From CAVWXT01 sp963759115 (lineage in GTDB: Bacteria; Planctomycetota; Planctomycetia; Pirellulales; Thermoguttaceae), in assembly GCA_963759115.1 (NCBI GenBank), contig CAVWXT010000006.1, positions 1,674,001-1,738,000 on the forward strand: a stretch of 64,000 nucleotides of DNA, given 5' to 3'. Positions 10,528-20,763 of the stretch are shown piece by piece. Made by a program: the position numbers and the translations under genes. The notes under the pieces were generated by a model. It was given only the letters and a program-made list of their open reading frames with translations, was not told the DNA's origin and searched no databases. Within the stretch, counting starts at the first letter, position 1. The number at the start of each line of letters is the position of its first letter.

Positions 10528-10845
10528 CTACGGGCACCCCGCGCCAAAGCGACTTTCAATGCACTGAATGATCCGCGTCACGGCCGGTTCGGCCACCTGA
10601 TAGTAAATGCGTCGCCCATCCTGCCGGCGCGTCAAGAACCCGCAGTGTTGCATCATTCGCAAGTGCTCCGAAGCCACGTGGCTGGGGACCCCGCAGGCCT
10701 CGGCCAGATCACCCACCGTGAATTCGCCTTGAAGCATCATTTGCACCATGCGAAGCCGGACTGGGTGCGCGAGCGTCCGCAGACATTCGGCGGCCTCCTG
10801 GAGATTCGCCAGATCGGTCAGTTTGAGGGCCTGTGTCGCGTTCAT
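10528..10845 (-). CDS. ArsR/SmtB-family transcriptional repressor
   Basis: 105 residues with the standard ArsR winged helix: LANLQEAAECLRTLAHPVRLR, then a helix-turn-helix (TVGDLAEACGVPSHVASEHLRMM) and a wing (TRRQDGRRIYYQV). Such repressors leave DNA on binding metal ions or on thiol oxidation. The usual arsenic CVC motif in the recognition helix is replaced by ACGVPSHV, leaving a single Cys there (another, ECLRT, lies in an earlier helix, and Cys at the C-terminus, GAGCP, is possible), so the inducer cannot be stated. It heads the thioredoxin-efflux locus and probably represses its own promoter. Confidence 0.92.
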   Translation of the reverse strand: MNATQALKLTDLANLQEAAECLRTLAHPVRLRMVQMMLQGEFTVGDLAEACGVPSHVASEHLRMMQHCGFLTRRQDGRRIYYQVAEPAVTRIIQCIESRFGAGCP

Positions 10846-10851
10846 GTATAC

Positions 10852-10879
10852 ATTATATCGACATCTTACGATATGTCAA
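10852..10879 (-). promoter_or_regulatory. arsR promoter with operator in the spacer
   Basis: On the minus strand, TTGACA (10879-10874), a 16-base spacer, then TATAAT (10857-10852): a full match to the sigma-70 consensus. The dyad ATATCG-N8-CGATAT (10855-10874) fills the spacer and would block polymerase when bound. The ATG at 10845 lies only seven bases past the -10, about where transcription should begin, so the mRNA is probably leaderless. Confidence 0.85.
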
Positions 10880-10947
10880 CATAATTTTTCCGGGAAGCGG
10901 GGGATGAGAATGAGATTCATGAACGCAAGTCGTTTGCAAATATTATG

Positions 10948-12981
10948 TTAAAGCATGACCTGCCAACGCCGCCTGCGGCCTAGCCCACGCGCCGCCGTTG
11001 CCGCCACGCCGGCAAGAACGAGGAGCATCAAGGACCCAGGCTCGGGGACATGCGTCCCGGCCATGATCAGCACGTCATTGCCGCCGTTGAGTTGGCCGCT
11101 GGCCGCATCGGCATCGTAGTAGATTCGCCACGGACGACCATCGTAGGCGCAGACCAACGCGCCGTTGGCGTAGCCGATGAAAGTGCCCTGGAGATCGCCG
11201 GCCGTGTCGTTTCGGATGATCCACAGCTTGTCGCCATCGGCAGACCAGCCCGTCCCGCTCCACGCCAGAGTGAGCGAGCCGCTCAACGAGACGTCCGACG
11301 CACGGCTGCCGCCGACGAGGACCTGAGCGTAGCCGGCGACGCCGTTGCCGGGCGCGGCGCCGCTGATTTCGAGTTGCAAGAGGCCGTCCATGGTGTAATT
11401 GCCTTGCACGGATTGGACGCCAGGGCTGCTGCCGACGTCGTGCGTGGCGAATCGGCCGATCCGCAGGTTCCCCACGATCGTGCCCGTCCCATCGAGCCTC
11501 TGGTTGCTGACGGTCCCCAGTCGATAGTCGGCAACGGCGGCCACGTCGAGGGTGGCCCCGGCGCCGACGGTAATTGCCGCACAACTGCTCAGCACGTCAT
11601 TCGAGCTAAGCCGCAGCACGCCTTGCGCCAGGTTGACCTCTCCCGAGAAGGCGGAACCGCTGCCGCCGAGCGCGAACGTGCCGGCGCCTGTCTTGGTGAA
11701 TCGGCCGGCGCCACTCCAGCCGTCCGCCAGAGCCGAGCAGTCATAACCTTGGGTATCGACAGTCCCGCCGCCTGACCCGAAGACAAACGGATGGTTGCTC
11801 TGGATATCTACCGGGGCCGTGAACTGCAAGCTCCCGCCGTCGAAATGGACGCTTGCCTCGTTAGCGCCGAGATTATAGCCGTGAGCGACACACACTGCCC
11901 CGCCAAGAATAGCGGTCGGGCCGGTGTACGTATTGACGCCTCCCAAGACGAGCGTTCCGGCGCCGGTCTTCGTCAAGCCGACGCCCGGGTTGCCGATGAT
12001 CGTGGCGTTGATGGCGGCAGTGTGGCCACGGGCGGTGACTTCAATCGTATTGGCGCCGGCCCCGCCGGAGCCGCCATTGACGAGCGCCAGCCGGGACAGC
12101 GAATCGCCGCCGGCGATGGTGTAGCCGTCAGCGCGTAAAGGTAAGGCTGCGGGCGGCGACCGTGGTCTCGGGAGCGATGGTTACCACGCCGCCGGATCGG
12201 ACGAAGCAGGCGTTGTCGCCGTTCACGCCGTTCCAGGCAACGTCATTGATCCCGTCGCTTTCGGAAGCCCAGCACTTGGTGGCGGCATTGTCCCAAACGC
12301 CGCTGCCGCTGCCGTTCCACCAGCGGTTGTTGCTGACGGTGGCCGTGCCGTTGAGCACGACGTTGTCGAGGTTCCAGTAGGTTCGACGCTGCCGTTCTTC
12401 GCAACGATCTTGACAGCCAGCGAGGACTTATCGGAGGGCACTTTGATCTTGAAGTCCGAATAGCCATCCGTCGTCCGCAGGCTGCCGGCCGCAGGCTGCA
12501 CTTCGATCGCCGACCCGCCGGCCATCGCACTCGTTTGCGGTGCGCCGCTGTCGTATCCCCACCGGGAATGGCTGTTGCCTTTCAGGGTGATGTCGGCCGT
12601 GTCGCCGAAGCCGGCGCCGTCGACGGCGGCATAGGCGGCTACGAAATCGCCGCCGCTATGACCGCCGGTGCTCGTCGCGGCCGTGGATGACACGCGGTAG
12701 GCGACCGCGACGTCGGTCCAGCCGGAGAGCAGCACGTCGGAAAACGTGAGAATCGACGTCGTGCCGCCGCCGACCAGCCACGACCCCGAGCCGCTGAGAA
12801 TGCGCTGATTGGGAGGAGCGTCGTCCGGGCCGAGACTCGCGTTGAAGACGCCGCCGCCAACGGCCGTATAGGACCACGTGTCCCCGGCGGGCTCAAAGCC
12901 GCACGACGCAATGACGGCGGCCTGCCCTGGAGTTGTCAAGGCCAACGTATACAGCGCCAAACAACATCCCGGCAGTTTCAT
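10948..12981 (-). CDS. PEP-CTERM protein with autotransporter-type repeats, frameshifted
   Basis: Starts at 12981 with a signal peptide (MKLPGCCLALYTLALTTPGQ, cleaved after QAA). The middle holds a beta-sandwich-like region, then beta-helix repeats of the autotransporter-associated type (LTKTGAGTLVLGGVNTYTG and FTKTGAGTFALGGSGS). The C-terminus has a PEP-CTERM sorting signal (VPEPGSLMLLVLAGVAATAA, then basic RRRR). Such proteins are exported and processed by an exosortase, usually into surface or matrix material. The frame shifts near 12380 (between SVEPT and YWNLDNVV) and near 12130 (SLTFTR to ADGYTIAGG). Joined, it is about 680 residues. It is probably a surface protein; no enzyme domain is seen. 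Confidence 0.85.
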
Positions 12982-13391
12982 AGCCTGATCTCGGGATACA
13001 AAACCGAGGTACCGCTGGTCGCCGGCCAGGCTGCGTAACACCGGGCCAACATAATAGAGGGGGCCGGCGACAACACTCGACGTGCCTTCCATTATCGAGC
13101 CGGCTCTTCGGTTGTCCAGAGAGTGGCGACCGGACGGACGTTGTCGCATTTGGATTTGAGGCATTGGTTCGCATGCGGCGGTAACCCGAAGCACTGGGCT
13201 TCATTGCTGGGCGGCGGGCGGTATTGCTTGCCAGCCTGACCATGCACCGACAACTCCCCCCAATTGGCCGCTGCCGCTGTGGTTCACGGGGATGGTTTTG
13301 GGGGTATACTTTCCAGGTGATTCCAGCTACAGGCTTTGCGCCGGAACCGACAGGAAACTGCGCGTAGGGCCGCGCGATTTCGGGGGATGCA
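12982..13391. other. Intergenic region, no gene seen
   Basis: About 410 bases between divergent genes. Near its right end the plus strand reads TTCACG, a 16-base spacer and TATACT (13283-13310), a possible promoter for the membrane protein at 13392. The -35 match is weak. Nothing else is recognised. Confidence 0.4.
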
Positions 13392-14093
13392 ATGAGCAGC
13401 TCGCCGGCCGAAACTCGTCAAGTCTCATCGCCCCCGCGGGTTGTTGCTATCAGCGGCATCATCTTTTCAGCGCTCTATATCACCAGCCTGGTACTCGTCC
13501 GACTCGCGGTCCCTGCCGACCCAAAGGACCCCGGTATCTGGCTCGCCGATCCAGCCTACCGGAACTGGGTCCACATCGCACTGAACCTGGTTCCATTCAC
13601 GGGGATCGCGTTCCTCTGGTTCATGGCCGTGCTGCGTAACCGCATCGGCCTGCTCGAAGATCGGTTCTTCGCAACAGTATTTTTGGGCAGCGGACTGCTG
13701 TTCGTCGCCATGCTGTTCGCCGCCGTGGCCGTCTGCCGAGGACTGCTGGAAACCTTTGCGGTCGCGGGTCGCCTCTCCGCCGACAGCGAAACTTATGCAG
13801 TCGGTCGGGCGATGGCCTACACGCTCGTGAACACCTTCGGCATGAAAATGGCGGCCATCTTTATGTTCGTAACCTCCACGATCGGGCTTCGCACGGCAGT
13901 CCTTTCGCGCTGGGTGTCGTTTGTGGGCTTCGCGTTGGGCTTGATACTGCTGCTGGTCATCACCGACTTCGCATGGATCGCGCTGGTCTTCCCCTTTTGG
14001 GTGCTTCTCGTGAGCACATACATTCTCGTTGCAGATTTCCAACACGCGATCCAGGACGGAAAGATCGAGGCGGTCATCGAAGAGCCGAAGTGA
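13392..14093 (+). CDS. Integral membrane protein, unknown function
   Basis: 233 residues with about six hydrophobic helices, for example VVAISGIIFSALYITSLVLV, LVPFTGIAFLWFMAV, FLGSGLLFVAMLFAAVAV and the pair FVGFALGLILLLVI / WIALVFPFWVLLVSTYILV. A short acidic tail ends it. I do not recognise a catalytic motif. It lies 38 bases ahead of another membrane protein on the same strand, so the two may be co-transcribed. Confidence 0.75.
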   Translation: MSSSPAETRQVSSPPRVVAISGIIFSALYITSLVLVRLAVPADPKDPGIWLADPAYRNWVHIALNLVPFTGIAFLWFMAVLRNRIGLLEDRFFATVFLGSGLLFVAMLFAAVAVCRGLLETFAVAGRLSADSETYAVGRAMAYTLVNTFGMKMAAIFMFVTSTIGLRTAVLSRWVSFVGFALGLILLLVITDFAWIALVFPFWVLLVSTYILVADFQHAIQDGKIEAVIEEPK

Positions 14094-14131
14094 GCCATAC
14101 GCGCAGGAAGGAAACGAACGAGGATCAGGAA

Positions 14132-14911
14132 ATGTACAACCCAACTCAGTATCCGCTGCTTCTTTGCGTGCTCTCCTTCATTGCGCTGTGGCTCTCGGCG
14201 CGGATCGGATGGTCGTTTCGTAGGAGGCAGGGCACTCTGGACGCGGAGATGCACGAGGACTTCGGCTTCATTCTGGCTGCTACGCTGACACTGCTCGGGC
14301 TCATTATCGGCTTCAGCTTTTCGATGGCCACAAGCCGCTACGACCAACGCAAGAACTACGAGGAGGCAGAGGCCAACGCGATCGGGACGGAATACGTCCG
14401 GGCCGACTTGCTGCCTGCCGCCGATGCGGCGACCGTACATGCGCTGCTGAGGAGCTACCTCGATCAGCGTGTTTTGTTTTACACGGCTCACGATGAGCAA
14501 GAGTCTCAGCACATCAATGCGCGTACCGCTCAGTTGCAGACCGAGTTGTGGTCCGCGATTCGTGCCCCGGCCGCGGCACAGCCAACACCCGTCATAGCCA
14601 TGGTCGTTTCGGGCATGAACGACGTATTGAATTCGCAGGGATACACCCAGGCCGGATACTGGAATCGAATCCCAACTGCGGCATGGGCTCTGATGGCGCT
14701 GATCGCCATCGGCTGTAACTTGTTGGTCGGCTACGGTTCGCGAAGCGCTAAAGCGGGAGCCAAATTGCTTCCGATTCTGCCGCTTATTGTTTCCATCGCG
14801 TTCATGCTGATCGCGGACATCGACTCCCCGCGACACGGCATTATTCGCGTGAGCCCACAAAATCTGATCAGCCTGGCTGAATCTATGCGGCCGCCCGGCG
14901 GCGTACGTTGA
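14132..14911 (+). CDS. Bestrophin-like (DUF4239-type) membrane protein
   Basis: 259 residues: two N-terminal helices (LLLCVLSFIALWL and FILAATLTLLGLIIGFSFSM), a soluble middle containing RYDQRKNYEEAEANAIGTEY, and two C-terminal helices. The order helix pair, YDxRRxxxxxEANAIGT, helix pair matches the DUF4239/bestrophin-like family of uncertain function (possibly ion transport). The ATG at 14132 is preferred since the frame upstream overlaps the previous gene. Confidence 0.8.
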   Translation: MYNPTQYPLLLCVLSFIALWLSARIGWSFRRRQGTLDAEMHEDFGFILAATLTLLGLIIGFSFSMATSRYDQRKNYEEAEANAIGTEYVRADLLPAADAATVHALLRSYLDQRVLFYTAHDEQESQHINARTAQLQTELWSAIRAPAAAQPTPVIAMVVSGMNDVLNSQGYTQAGYWNRIPTAAWALMALIAIGCNLLVGYGSRSAKAGAKLLPILPLIVSIAFMLIADIDSPRHGIIRVSPQNLISLAESMRPPGGVR

Positions 14912-15225
14912 ACCAGCACATCGACACCCCATCGCTGCGCGGCTGTCTGCCTGTCCCATCAACTCATACGCTATCGAGCAGCAGCACACTAATTATGGGC
15001 AGGCGGCAAGAACGGGTCGAGGCAAGCGAGCAATCATCCTTGCCACCCCTGATTGTCGCCCCGCGACTTCAAGCGTTTTCACAAGATGCGAAAACGGCAG
15101 GCCTGAATGGGACCAAACTCGAGGAAAGCAGGCTCTCCGGATAGTCCGGAAGCTCCCAGTTGTCTAGACGTAACAAATTATATGATAATGACATACGACA
15201 ATCTCAGACTTTCCCAGTGCATCTA
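14912..15225. other. Intergenic region, no gene seen
   Basis: About 310 bases of lower-GC DNA. I see no convincing reading frame; the right side holds the promoter of the TetR gene. Confidence 0.4.
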
Positions 15226-15278
15226 TTGACCCCGACAACACGAACAAGTATACTTCATGTGGACGGACTGGTCCGTCC
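15226..15278 (+). promoter_or_regulatory. tetR-efflux promoter and operator
   Basis: TTGACC (15226-15231), a 17-base spacer and TATACT (15249-15254) form a good sigma-70 promoter. Six bases after the -10 begins an 18-base dyad, GGACGGAC-TG-GTCCGTCC (15261-15278), which covers the expected transcription start. TetR repressors bind such dyads, so this is probably the operator by which the regulator at 15321 controls itself and the two efflux genes behind it. Confidence 0.85.
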
Positions 15279-15320
15279 GATACGTGCTAGGCGCAAACCT
15301 GTTCGTCGGGAGTCTCTGCG

Positions 15321-15950
15321 GTGGCTGGTCGAAACGGCACTTCTTCTGAGGACCCCGACAAGCGTCAGGCCATTCTGGAGCAGGCGATCCGCACTTTTGC
15401 CGAGCTCGGCTTCCGCGGCACCGAGGTGCAGGTGATTGCCGATCGGGCAGGCGTGGGCAAGGGCACGGTCTATCGCTACTTCGGCAGCAAGGAAGACCTC
15501 TTCTGGGCGACGACCTTTGAGGTCATGTTGCGTCTGGACCGGCACGTCTTCTCGGCGATGGAAGGCGTCGACGGGGCCTGCAACCAGCTTCGGGCGGCCG
15601 CCATTGCCTACGCCCGGTTCTTCGAGACCAACCCGCAGTATCTCGAAGTGTTCATCCAAGAGCGAGCGGAGTTCCGCGGCGTCGGGCCGCAGTCGCATCG
15701 CGACCACCACGACATAATGATCGCCAAGACCGGCGCCATCATCGAACGGGGCATCAAGACGGGCGAACTGCGTCCCGTCGACGCGCGACAAACCACGATT
15801 GCGATGGGCTGCCTGCTGTACGGGACCACCGTGCTGGGCAGCCACCTTCAGTCGGGGGCCGTGACGCAATTGGCCGAGTACGCCATCGACATTTTCCTGG
15901 GCGGCCTGCAAACGGAAGCCCCCTGTTCCGTCGGGAGAGAAGCAAAGTGA
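15321..15950 (+). CDS. TetR-family transcriptional repressor
   Basis: 209 residues. The N-terminal helix-turn-helix is complete: KRQAILEQAIRTFAELGFRG, TEVQVIADRAGVGKGTVYRY, FGSKEDLFW. The rest is the helical ligand-binding domain. It starts with GTG at 15321, with GGGAG upstream. Its stop overlaps the GTG start of the fusion protein gene (GTGA), so the three genes form an operon. The family represses efflux pumps and is released by the pump's substrates; the ligand is unknown here. Confidence 0.93.
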   Translation: MAGRNGTSSEDPDKRQAILEQAIRTFAELGFRGTEVQVIADRAGVGKGTVYRYFGSKEDLFWATTFEVMLRLDRHVFSAMEGVDGACNQLRAAAIAYARFFETNPQYLEVFIQERAEFRGVGPQSHRDHHDIMIAKTGAIIERGIKTGELRPVDARQTTIAMGCLLYGTTVLGSHLQSGAVTQLAEYAIDIFLGGLQTEAPCSVGREAK

Positions 15951-17341
15951 GCTCAACATTGACCGAAGAACCGGTGGCGAATCCCAGTCTGCCGGGAGTG
16001 CAGCGGGCCCACAAGACGAAACTGACCCTGGATCCGGCTGCTGCCAGCCCGCCTCGCGCCGGGAAGCGCCGCTGGTTGTGGCTTCTGGCGGCCGTGGCTG
16101 TTGTCGTGGTGGGCGTCGGCGCGTGGGGCGTTCCCGCGTTGTTGGGCACCCACGCCGCCAACGGGACGAGTGAAGGCGCCGCGTCCGCCGAGAAGGGGCA
16201 GCCTGCCGGAAAGGCCTCGCTCGGATTTGCCGCCAAGGCCGAGGGCACGGCGTCGCCCGTGGAGACTGTGGCCGCCGAAGTCGTCCAGCGCAGCCACACG
16301 CTCCGGCTGACGGGCACTCTCGTGGCCGACGAAAAATCGTCGGTGGCCAGCAACACCAGCGGCATTGCCGCCGAAGTACGCGTCGATCGCGGCAGCGTCG
16401 TGCGGAAGGGCGACGTGCTCGTGCAGATCGACCCGACCGACGCGAAGAACAAGCTGGCAGAGGGCCAGGCCCTGATCGACGAACTCAAGGCGCGGCTCGG
16501 AATTGAGGAATCGTTGGGAAAGTTCGTTCCCGAGGATGAGCCGGAGGTGCGCTTGGCCAAGGCGTCGGCCGACCTGGCGGCGGCCAACCTCCGCCGCGCC
16601 AAGGACACGTACGCCAAGAAGGTGATCTCGACCGAAGCCTTCGACCAGGTTCAGACGGAGTTCGAACTGGCCAGCCAGCGATATCGCCAATCGGTATTCC
16701 AGATCCGGCAGGTCTATCAACTTTGGCGGACCGCCCAGATCAAGCTGGCGATCCTGGAGAAAGCGGTGGCCGATACGGCGATCCGTGCCCCGTTCGACGG
16801 CTGGGTGGCCGAAAAGCTGGTGGCCGTCGGCGAACAGATTTCCTCGGGCATGCAGGCCACCAAGGTCGTAACGCTGGTGCGGATCGACCCCTTGCGGCTG
16901 TCGCTGACCGTTCCGCAACAGAGCATCGGCTCGATCCAGCCCGGCCAGAAGGTGCGGTTCCAGGTCAACGCGCACCCCGATCGCACATTCGAGGGCACGG
17001 TGCGCTACATCGGGCCGGTGGTGGCCGACGACACGCGATCGATGATCGTCGAGGCCGTCGTGGCGAATCCGGATGGGGCGTTGTGCCCGGGGCTCTTCGC
17101 TACGGCCGAATTGCAGCTAAAAGAGAAAGGGGCGGAAGTCTTCGTGCCCTTGAGCGCCGTGCAGAAGATCGGCGAGGTGGCGCGGGTGTACGTCGTTCGC
17201 AACGGCATGGCCTGCGAGCAGGTCGTCGCGCTGGGCGAAGCCGAACAACAGCGGGTGGCGATCAAGTCGGGGCTCACGGGCAAGGAACGCCTGGTCGCCC
17301 GCCCCGAACTGATCCACGACGGAGACGCGGTGCGGCAATGA
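15947..17341 (+). CDS. RND membrane fusion protein (HlyD/AcrA type)
   Basis: 464 residues with a cytoplasmic N-terminal extension of about 40 residues, one membrane helix (WLWLLAAVAVVVVGVGAWG), a linker, lipoyl half (VRKGDVLVQIDPTDAKNK), an alpha-hairpin, the second lipoyl half (DTAIRAPFDGWVAEKLVAVGE) and a beta-barrel domain. It joins the permease to the outer membrane channel. Start GTG and stop TGA overlap the neighbours on both sides, so the operon is tightly coupled. Confidence 0.92.
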   Translation: MSSTLTEEPVANPSLPGVQRAHKTKLTLDPAAASPPRAGKRRWLWLLAAVAVVVVGVGAWGVPALLGTHAANGTSEGAASAEKGQPAGKASLGFAAKAEGTASPVETVAAEVVQRSHTLRLTGTLVADEKSSVASNTSGIAAEVRVDRGSVVRKGDVLVQIDPTDAKNKLAEGQALIDELKARLGIEESLGKFVPEDEPEVRLAKASADLAAANLRRAKDTYAKKVISTEAFDQVQTEFELASQRYRQSVFQIRQVYQLWRTAQIKLAILEKAVADTAIRAPFDGWVAEKLVAVGEQISSGMQATKVVTLVRIDPLRLSLTVPQQSIGSIQPGQKVRFQVNAHPDRTFEGTVRYIGPVVADDTRSMIVEAVVANPDGALCPGLFATAELQLKEKGAEVFVPLSAVQKIGEVARVYVVRNGMACEQVVALGEAEQQRVAIKSGLTGKERLVARPELIHDGDAVRQ

Positions 17342-20300
17342 ACCAACTGGCTGCGATTTGCGTCAAGCGTCCCGTCTTCGCCACCGTGCTGATCCTGGTG
17401 CTGGTGGTGTTCGGGGCCTTCGGCTATCTGAAGCTCGGCCTGGATCGCTTTCCGAAGGTCGATTTTCCGATCATCACGGTGACAACCCGCCAGCCGGGCT
17501 CCGCGCCCGAAGACATCGAGACCCAGATCACCGACAAGGTCGAAGCGGCCGTCAATACCATCAGCGGCATCGAGGAATTGCGGTCGGTTTCGTCGGAAGG
17601 CATTTCGCAGGTCTTCGTTCAGTTCGTGCTGGAAAAAGACGGCGACGTGGCCGCGCAGGACGTCCGCGACAAGGTGAACCGCATCCTGCCCGACTTGCCC
17701 AAGGACGTCGAGCAGCCGACTGTCGAGAAGTTGGACCCGGACTCGACGCCCATTCTGAAGATCGCCGTTTCGGCCCCGCCGCCGACGACGATCCGCGACA
17801 TCACCGAGTATTGCGACAAGGTGCTGCGGCGGCAACTGGAGACGGTCAACGGCGTGGGGCAGGTGATGCTCGTGGGCGGCCAGGCCCGGCAGATCAACGT
17901 GAATCTCGACCCCATGAAGCTCCGTGCCTACCGCCTGACGGTGGCCGACGTCGCCCAGGCGCTCGGGTCGCAGAATCTCCAGATGCCCAGCGGTTCGGTC
18001 AAGATCGGTCCCACCGAGTACACGCTGCGAACGATGGGCCGCGTCGGCGACATGAAGGAAATGAACGCCATCACGGTGGCCAATCGCGACGGGCGAACCA
18101 TCACGGTCGGCGACCTGGGGCGCGCCGAGGATTCCACCGAGGAACTCGAAGAGCTCCTCGCTCCTCGACGACACGCCCTGCGTGTTGCTGAACATCCGCA
18201 AGCAGTCGGGCACCAACACGGTCGAAGTGGCCACCCAACTCAAGGATCGGTTGGAGTCGCTGCGGAAAACCCTGCCGAAGGATTACGACGTGAAGATCGT
18301 CGGCGACCAGTCGATCTTCATCAAGGCCGCGGTCGACACGGTCGAGCATCACCTGATGCTCGGCGGCACCCTGGCGGCCGTCATCGTGTTCTTCTTCTTG
18401 GCCAACGTCCGGGCGACCATTATCGCCGCCCTCTCGATCCCCACCTCGATCATTGCGGCGTTTGCCATCATCGACTACATGGGCTTCACGCTCAACAGCC
18501 TCACGCTGCTGGCGCTGACGCTCGCGGTGGGCATCGTCATCGACGACGCCATCGTGGTCATGGAGAACATCTTCCGCTACATCGAGGAGAAGAAGTACGC
18601 GCCGCGGGACGCCGCGATTGCGGCTACCGGCGAAATCGGCCTGGCCGTGATGGCCATCACCTTGTCGCTGATCGCCGTGTTCCTGCCGATCGCCATGATG
18701 GAAGGGATCGTCGGCCGGTTCTTGAAGAGCTTCGGCGTCACGATGGCGGCCACAATTATGGTGAGCATGTTGGTCAGCTTTACGCTGACGCCGATGTTGG
18801 CCGCGCGATGGTTCAAGAGGCCGAATGAAGAGGACCCTTCCTCCCCTCTCCCTTTGGGAGAGGGGCAGGGGGTGAGGGCTGCGGGTAAGGCAAAGAAAGA
18901 CGCCCTCACCCTGAACCTCTCCCAAGAAGAGAGGGGACCGAAGAAGAAAGCGCACGGCAGTTCGAAGGAGCAGGGATTCTATCACGCCATTGAGAGCGTG
19001 TACCTGGTGCTGCTGCGGTTTTCGCTGCGGCATCGCTGGATCGTGGTGCTGGCCGTCGTCGGCTGCATGGCCACGTTGCCCACGCTCTTCCGGATTCTGC
19101 CCAAGAACTTCACGCCGGACGAGGACTCGTCGGAGTTCCAACTGAGCATTCAAGCCCCGGAAGGGACGGCGCTCGAAGCGACGCAAGTGACGATCGCCCG
19201 GATCGCCCGCGACATCCGCACCCTCAACGGCGTTCTCTACACCACGGCCAGCGTGGCCGACACCGAACAGCGGAATCCGTATCAAGGCACGATCTACGTC
19301 CGGCTGGTCAACATCGCCGACCGCGAGTACGGCCAACTGGACATGATGGACTTCGTGCGGAAGAACATTCTGCCCAAGTACGACTCCGAACAATTGCGGA
19401 TCAGCGTCACGCCCGTGTCGTTCATGTCGGGCGGCGGCATGAGCGCGGCCAGCGTGCAGTACATGATCGGCGGCCCCGACATCAACAAGTTGGAGCAGTA
19501 CGCCAAGGCCGTGATGAAGGATCTGCGCGAGGTGCCCGGCGCCGTCGACGTCGATTCGTCGCTTTCGGCGGGCAAGCCGCAATACGGCATCCGGGTCGAT
19601 CGGCCCAAGGCCGCGGAGCTCGGCGTCTCGATCGCCGACATCGCCAACACGCTCCGCCTGCTGGTGGCCGGCGATAAGGTTTCGGATTACACCGATCAAG
19701 GCGAGCAGTACGAGGTGCACGTCCGCTCGTTCGCCGACGCCCGCAACCGGATCAACGAATTGAAGATGGTCACGGTGCCGTCGAACAAGCTCGGCACGGT
19801 TCCCCTGGAGGACGTGGTGCGATTCGAGCCGGGGACCGGTCCGGCCCAGATCAACCGCCTCGGCCGCACCCGCCAGGTCACCATCAGCGCGAACCTTACG
19901 CCGGGCACGTCGGAACGAGGGGTTTTGGACGCCATTGCCCAGGCCACGAGTCAACTGAACCTGGGGCCCGAGTACAAGACGGGCCTGTTGGGCAAGTCCA
20001 AGGAAATGGCCAAGGCCTTTCGGGCGTTCTTCCTGGCGTTCGTGTTGGCGTTCATCTTCGTGTATCTCTGCATCGCGGCCCAGTTCGAGTCGTGGCTGCA
20101 CCCGATCACGATCCTGCTCTCGTTGCCGTTGACCTTGCCCTTCGCGCTCCTCTCGCTGCTGATCTTCCACCAGTCGATCAACATCTTCTCGCTGTTGGGA
20201 ATCTTGGTGCTGTTCGCCGTGGTGAAGAAGAACTCGATCTTGCAGATCGACCACGCGAATCAGCTCCGCGCGGCGGGGATGCCCAAGTTCGAGGCGATTG

Positions 20301-20710
20301 TGCAGGCCAACCGCGACCGGTTGCGGCCGATCTTGATGACCACCGTGGCCTTCGTGGCGGGCATGATCCCCACGCTCATCTCCAACGCCGAGGGGGCCGC
20401 CGTGAACAAGGCCATCAGCGGCGTGATCGTCGGCGGCCAGACGCTCTCGCTGCTGTTGACGCTGCTGGCCACGCCCGTGGCCTACTCGCTGTTCGACGAC
20501 CTGGGCAACCTGATCTCGCGCCTCTTCGGCCGCGCGGCCTTCACGCCATCGGCTGGGCCCGGCCGCGACGTGCCTCGCGGACCCTCCGGCGGCAATGGCG
20601 AGGGGGGCAACGGCGAGACGCAGTGGGTCAATCCCGGCCAGGAAACCGTCATCGTTCACCGCGAACCATCCCGCGAACAGCCGGCCGGCAGCACCGCCCT
20701 GCACATGTAG
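17338..20710 (+). CDS. RND-family multidrug efflux permease, one frameshift
   Basis: About 1,120 residues once joined. Features: the N-terminal helix (LAAICVKRPVFATVLILVLV), the porter domain with TTRQPGSAPEDIETQITD, the membrane region with LALTLAVGIVIDDAIVVMEN (proton-relay aspartates DD), the second porter, and C-terminal helices LFAVVKKNSILQIDHANQL. The frame shifts once near 18165-18180. An in-frame palindromic repeat (18840-18938) lies in the cytoplasmic loop between the two membrane halves. After the last helix is a Gly- and Pro-rich tail of about 60 residues. Its ATG overlaps the stop of the fusion protein (ATGA). It belongs to the HAE1 drug/solvent branch; substrate unknown. Confidence 0.94.
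18840..18938 (+). repeat. Palindromic coding repeat, copy C
   Basis: The two-arm element again, with arms at 18842-18878 and 18903-18938 and 24 bases between. It reads SPLPLGEGQGVRA and LTLNLSQEERG in the host frame. It lies after the helix ending LAARWFKRP, the same loop that carries copy A in the other RND permease. The second arm is the most diverged of the set (AACCTCTCCC in place of GCCCCTCTCCC). Confidence 0.85.
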
Positions 20711-20763
20711 CGCAGTGGTCCACTGTTGTGCGGCGCGTTTGCGCGCACAAACTCCAAACTGTT

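Noticed and set aside
10948..12981. True autotransporter of the type V kind
   Set aside because: The C-terminus is a PEP-CTERM signal, not a beta-barrel; only the passenger-type repeats are shared.
13817..14989. 390-codon minus-strand frame
   Set aside because: Antisense to the two plus-strand membrane proteins, which have clear helices; no motif.
16723..18828. 701-codon plus-strand frame spanning the efflux genes
   Set aside because: It overlaps the MFP out of frame and picks up the permease start by chance; its end part is out of frame past the shift near 18170.
18101..20704. 867-codon open frame on the minus strand
   Set aside because: Antisense to the RND permease, whose motifs are unmistakable; the sequence is His/Gln/Arg-rich shadow.
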